DNA from: Mesorhizobium japonicum MAFF 303099 | Lineage (GTDB): Bacteria > Pseudomonadota > Alphaproteobacteria > Rhizobiales > Rhizobiaceae | Direction: 5' to 3' | Length of the DNA: 64,000 nucleotides | NCBI RefSeq assembly: GCF_000009625.1 | Contig: NC_002679.1 | Coordinates: forward strand, 186,001-250,000 | Shown here: one piece after another, positions 61,424 through 64,000 of the stretch | Position numbering within the stretch: the stretch's first letter is position 1 | How the letters are laid out: each line of letters starts with the position of its first letter | Notes under the pieces: model-generated | Database searches by the model: none | What the model saw: only the letters and a program-made list of their open reading frames with translations | Told to the model about the DNA's origin: nothing | Position numbers and translations under genes: made by a program

Positions 61424-62410
61424 GCCAGTCAGGACGTCGTCGATCACCGCAAACGACCCGTTCTCACGGTCAACGACCTCACCGTATCCTTCAGCGGTGT
61501 CCCCGTGCTCCACGGCGTCGACCTGACCGTTGATAAGGGCGAGGCGATTGGTATCGTCGGAGAGTCCGGCTGCGGTAAGTCCGTGACTTGGCGTGCGGTG
61601 CTGGGCCTCCTGCCAAAGTCGGCTGAGGTCAAGGGCGAAGCGCGTCTGGATGGCTTCAACCTCGCCGGCGCCAGCCAGTCCAGTCTTGATAAGGTGCGCG
61701 GCGGACGCATTGCGATGATCTTTCAGGATCCCGCAAGTGCACTCAATCCTGTTCATCGTGTCGGCGCCCAGATCACCGAGGCGCTTCGCCTGCATCGTGG
61801 CCTCACGGGCGCGGCAGCGCGCGCAGAGGCGCAGCGGCTGTTGGACCTGGTTGGCATTCCTGATGCGACCAGCAGGCTCAATGCCTATCCGCACGAACTC
61901 TCAGGCGGGCAGAACCAGCGGGTGATGATCGCCATCGCGCTCGCCGGTGAACCCGAACTCCTGGTCGCCGACGAGCCGACGACGGCGCTCGACGCCACCG
62001 TGCAGGCGCAAATCCTGCTGCTTTTGAAAACCATCCAGCGCGACACCGGCATGGCGCTCGTGATGATCAGCCACGATCTTGCTGCGGTGGCCGCCATCTG
62101 CGACCGCGTCTGTGTCATGTATGCCGGCCGCATCATCGAGGCGGCACCCACGCATACACTTCTGAACAGGCCGGAACATCCCTACACGCGCGATCTGATC
62201 GGCGCGATCCCTCCCTCGGATGGCCCTCGTGTCCGGTTGACGGCCATCCCCGGTGCCCCGCCCCATGGGGGCGTTTCGGCAGGTTGTGCCTATGCGCCCC
62301 GCTGCCGCAGTGCTGACGCCGCATGCGGCATGACAAGGCCGGATATGCGGACGATATCGGCACGCCATGTCGTCCGCTGCCTCCGCGTTGCTGAAGGGAT
62401 GTGTCAATGA
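61379..62410 (+). CDS. ABC transporter ATP-binding protein, DppD type
   Basis: The protein has 343 aa from ATG 61379. Walker A GESGCGKS at 61-68, signature LSGGQNQRV, Walker B LLVADEPTTALD, switch His in MISHDL. The C-terminal oligo/dipeptide extension with Cys cluster (GCAYAPRCRSADAAC) is intact. About 27 extra N-terminal residues before the NBD are the part duplicated in the scar at 59392. ATGA overlap with the next gene. Confidence 0.96.
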   Translation: MLNAFSTNSADAALFASQDVVDHRKRPVLTVNDLTVSFSGVPVLHGVDLTVDKGEAIGIVGESGCGKSVTWRAVLGLLPKSAEVKGEARLDGFNLAGASQSSLDKVRGGRIAMIFQDPASALNPVHRVGAQITEALRLHRGLTGAAARAEAQRLLDLVGIPDATSRLNAYPHELSGGQNQRVMIAIALAGEPELLVADEPTTALDATVQAQILLLLKTIQRDTGMALVMISHDLAAVAAICDRVCVMYAGRIIEAAPTHTLLNRPEHPYTRDLIGAIPPSDGPRVRLTAIPGAPPHGGVSAGCAYAPRCRSADAACGMTRPDMRTISARHVVRCLRVAEGMCQ

Positions 62411-63369
62411 CCCTACTTCAGCTCCAAAACGTCAGCCGTCGGTTTCCGATCGGAAACACGGTCTTTGGATCGCGGAAATCTCTGACCGCTGTCGACCAGG
62501 TGTCGCTCGAGGTCAGAAAAGGCCAGACGACAGGCGTCGTCGGCGAGTCAGGCTGCGGAAAATCCACCACGGGACGCCTGGCACTCGGCCTGGAACAGGC
62601 CGATAGCGGCCAAATCCTGTTCGAAGGTCAAGAGCTCGCGGTGACCGACACCCGGGAATGGCGCGCAAAGCGTCAGCGGATGCAGCTGGTCTACCAGGAT
62701 ACGCTGGCCGCGCTCGATCGGCGCATGACAGTCGGTGATCTGATTGCGGAGCCTTTGGTCATCCATGAAATCGGCGACGGAGCAATCCGTCAACAGCGCG
62801 TGCTCGATCTGCTGCACGCCGTTGGCCTGGGCGAGCACCATCGCGCTCTTTATCCGCATCAGCTTTCCGGCGGGCAGCGCCAACGCGTGGTTCTGGCACG
62901 TGCACTCGCCCCGAAGCCCTCGCTTCTTGTTTGCGACGAGCCAGTCTCGGCCCTCGACGTCTCCGTCCAGGCGCAGATCGTCAATCTGCTCGTCGATCTT
63001 CAGCAGGAACTTGGAGTAGGCATCCTGTTCATCAGCCATGATCTGAGGGTGGTGCGCCATGTCAGCGATCGCATCGTCGTCATGTATCTCGGCCGGGTGG
63101 TCGAGGACGGGCGCGCCGATGCCGTCATCGACCAGCCCTTGCATCCCTATACGCAGGCGCTCGTCTCGGCCATGCCGAGGCTTGCCGGTGGCTTCGATCA
63201 TTACCTGCCCTTGCCGGGCGAGCCGCCAAGCCCAACTGAGCGGCCCTCGGGATGCCCATTCCATCCGCGCTGTCGTCTGGCAAAAGATATCTGCCGGCAG
63301 ACGCAACCTGAACTCCTTCCACACGGACCAGAACGGCGGGTCGCCTGCCATCTGGTATCAATTCCATGA
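62407..63369 (+). CDS. ABC transporter ATP-binding protein, DppF type
   Basis: The protein has 320 aa. Walker A GESGCGKS at 46-53, signature LSGGQRQRV, Walker B LLVCDEPVSALD, FISHDL. C-terminal Cys cluster GCPFHPRCRLAKDIC. Start 62407 overlaps the previous stop. It pairs with the 61379 product to power import. Its stop overlaps the permease ATG. Confidence 0.96.
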   Translation: MTLLQLQNVSRRFPIGNTVFGSRKSLTAVDQVSLEVRKGQTTGVVGESGCGKSTTGRLALGLEQADSGQILFEGQELAVTDTREWRAKRQRMQLVYQDTLAALDRRMTVGDLIAEPLVIHEIGDGAIRQQRVLDLLHAVGLGEHHRALYPHQLSGGQRQRVVLARALAPKPSLLVCDEPVSALDVSVQAQIVNLLVDLQQELGVGILFISHDLRVVRHVSDRIVVMYLGRVVEDGRADAVIDQPLHPYTQALVSAMPRLAGGFDHYLPLPGEPPSPTERPSGCPFHPRCRLAKDICRQTQPELLPHGPERRVACHLVSIP

Positions 63370-64000
63370 CCGGCTTGCTCCCTTACATCGGCCCCAAACT
63401 TCTGCGGGCCGCGCTCTCGATCATCGTCGTCGTGACGATCACATTCTTCGTGCTACGCGCTTCAGGAGATCCGGCCCTGCAGATTCTCGGGCCCGGCGCT
63501 CGCGCCCCCGACCTCGAAGCGTTTCGCCAGCGGTGGGGATTGGATCAGCCCCTGCACGTTCAATATCTTCGCTATCTCTGGGGCGCGTTGCACGGCGATT
63601 TCGGCAACTCGATGCTGGCCGGCAAGCCCGCCGCGGAGCTTGTGCTTGGGCGAATGCCTTTGACGTTGGCCCTGATGCTGCCGGCACTCGCGCTCAACGT
63701 GCTGATCGGCATCCCGGTCGGCGCCTATGCGGCCATGCATCGAGACAGCTGGATCGACCGGTCGGTGATGATGCTGACCGTGCTCGGCTTTACCGTGCCA
63801 AGCTTCGTGCTCGGCTTGCTGTTCATCCTGATATTTTCGGTGACGCTCGGCCTGTTTCCCTCAGGCGGGGCCGACAAATGGCAAAGCTTTGTTCTGCCGG
63901 TGCTGACGCTTGGCATAGGCGGGGCGGCAATGCTCGCGCGGTTTACGCGTAGCGCCATGATCGAGGTTCTGTCGCAGCTCTACGTCGTTGCCGCCAGCGC
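63366..64000 (+). CDS. ABC transporter permease, DppB type (3' end outside window)
   Basis: The open frame begins with ATG 63366 (ATGA overlap with the ATPase gene) and runs off the window, 211 codons visible. N-terminal helix LLRAALSIIVVVTITFFVL, then the DppB hallmark SGDPALQILGPGARAPDLEAFRQRWGLDQP and LWGALHGDFGNSM. Further helices at about 100-125 and 135-160, and the start of the EAA loop (MIEVLSQLYVVAAS), are seen. A DppC partner is expected downstream. Confidence 0.95.
   Translation, partial: MTGLLPYIGPKLLRAALSIIVVVTITFFVLRASGDPALQILGPGARAPDLEAFRQRWGLDQPLHVQYLRYLWGALHGDFGNSMLAGKPAAELVLGRMPLTLALMLPALALNVLIGIPVGAYAAMHRDSWIDRSVMMLTVLGFTVPSFVLGLLFILIFSVTLGLFPSGGADKWQSFVLPVLTLGIGGAAMLARFTRSAMIEVLSQLYVVAAS

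Noticed and set aside
1..64000. CRISPR array, tRNA or rRNA genes
   Set aside because: No regularly spaced direct repeats, no tRNA cloverleaf and no rRNA-like segment were recognised on either strand.

Overview
The window looks like part of a GC-rich alphaproteobacterial genome of the Hyphomicrobiales (Mesorhizobium/Aminobacter/Rhizobium type). The inference rests on several dipeptide-type ABC importers, IS fragments of kinds common in rhizobia, a VirB/VirD4 secretion system and codon use. No rRNA, tRNA or housekeeping marker is present to fix the species. The density of broken transposases, recombinase fragments and transfer genes indicates an accessory region (genomic island, ICE or plasmid).

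Region A (1-8656) is an amino-acid or peptide uptake and catabolism locus: an M20 amidohydrolase cut by the window edge, a variant 2-hydroxyacid dehydrogenase, an Asp/Glu racemase-like enzyme, and a complete family-5 ABC importer with a single two-headed ATPase. Region B (8657-12198) holds a dead transposase, a CmcI-like methyltransferase, an LDH2-type dehydrogenase and the N-terminal scrap of a tyrosine recombinase. Region C (12199-19677) is an oxidative catabolic module: a flavin monooxygenase, a Rieske ferredoxin with its FAD reductase, a MocR regulator whose PLP-binding residues appear lost, two related amidohydrolases and a second Rieske protein. A C-terminal scrap of a tyrosine recombinase lies on its right side.

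Region D (20086-26600) has a GNAT acetyltransferase and an Lrp regulator. Next to them is a tight three-gene minus-strand operon: a GHMP kinase, a cysteine-synthase-like PLP enzyme, and a fusion of an ATP-grasp ligase to an argininosuccinate-lyase-like domain. The logic resembles diaminobutyrate/diaminopropionate formation in uridyl-peptide antibiotic pathways. This is the best candidate for an undescribed system. Region E (26601-31792) is a graveyard of mobile elements (a broken serine recombinase, one intact IS, one truncated IS and a frameshifted transposase) plus a double-HTH regulator.

Region F (31828-55292) is a conjugation-type locus. It starts with a frameshifted SSB-like gene and secreted or lipid-anchored accessory proteins, including two SNase-like proteins, a lysozyme-like protein, an acyltransferase and XRE regulators. 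A DUF1173 protein follows. The core is a virB1-B2-B3-B4-(unknown)-B5-B7-B6-B8-B9-B10-B11-virD4 operon with mostly 4-nt overlaps. No relaxase was recognised in the window. A ParDE-like toxin-antitoxin pair and a serine resolvase with a res site follow. Region G (56844-64000) is a second peptide-type ABC importer with a DeoR regulator and two tandemly duplicated binding-protein genes. A hybrid scar between them records the duplication. The last permease runs off the window.
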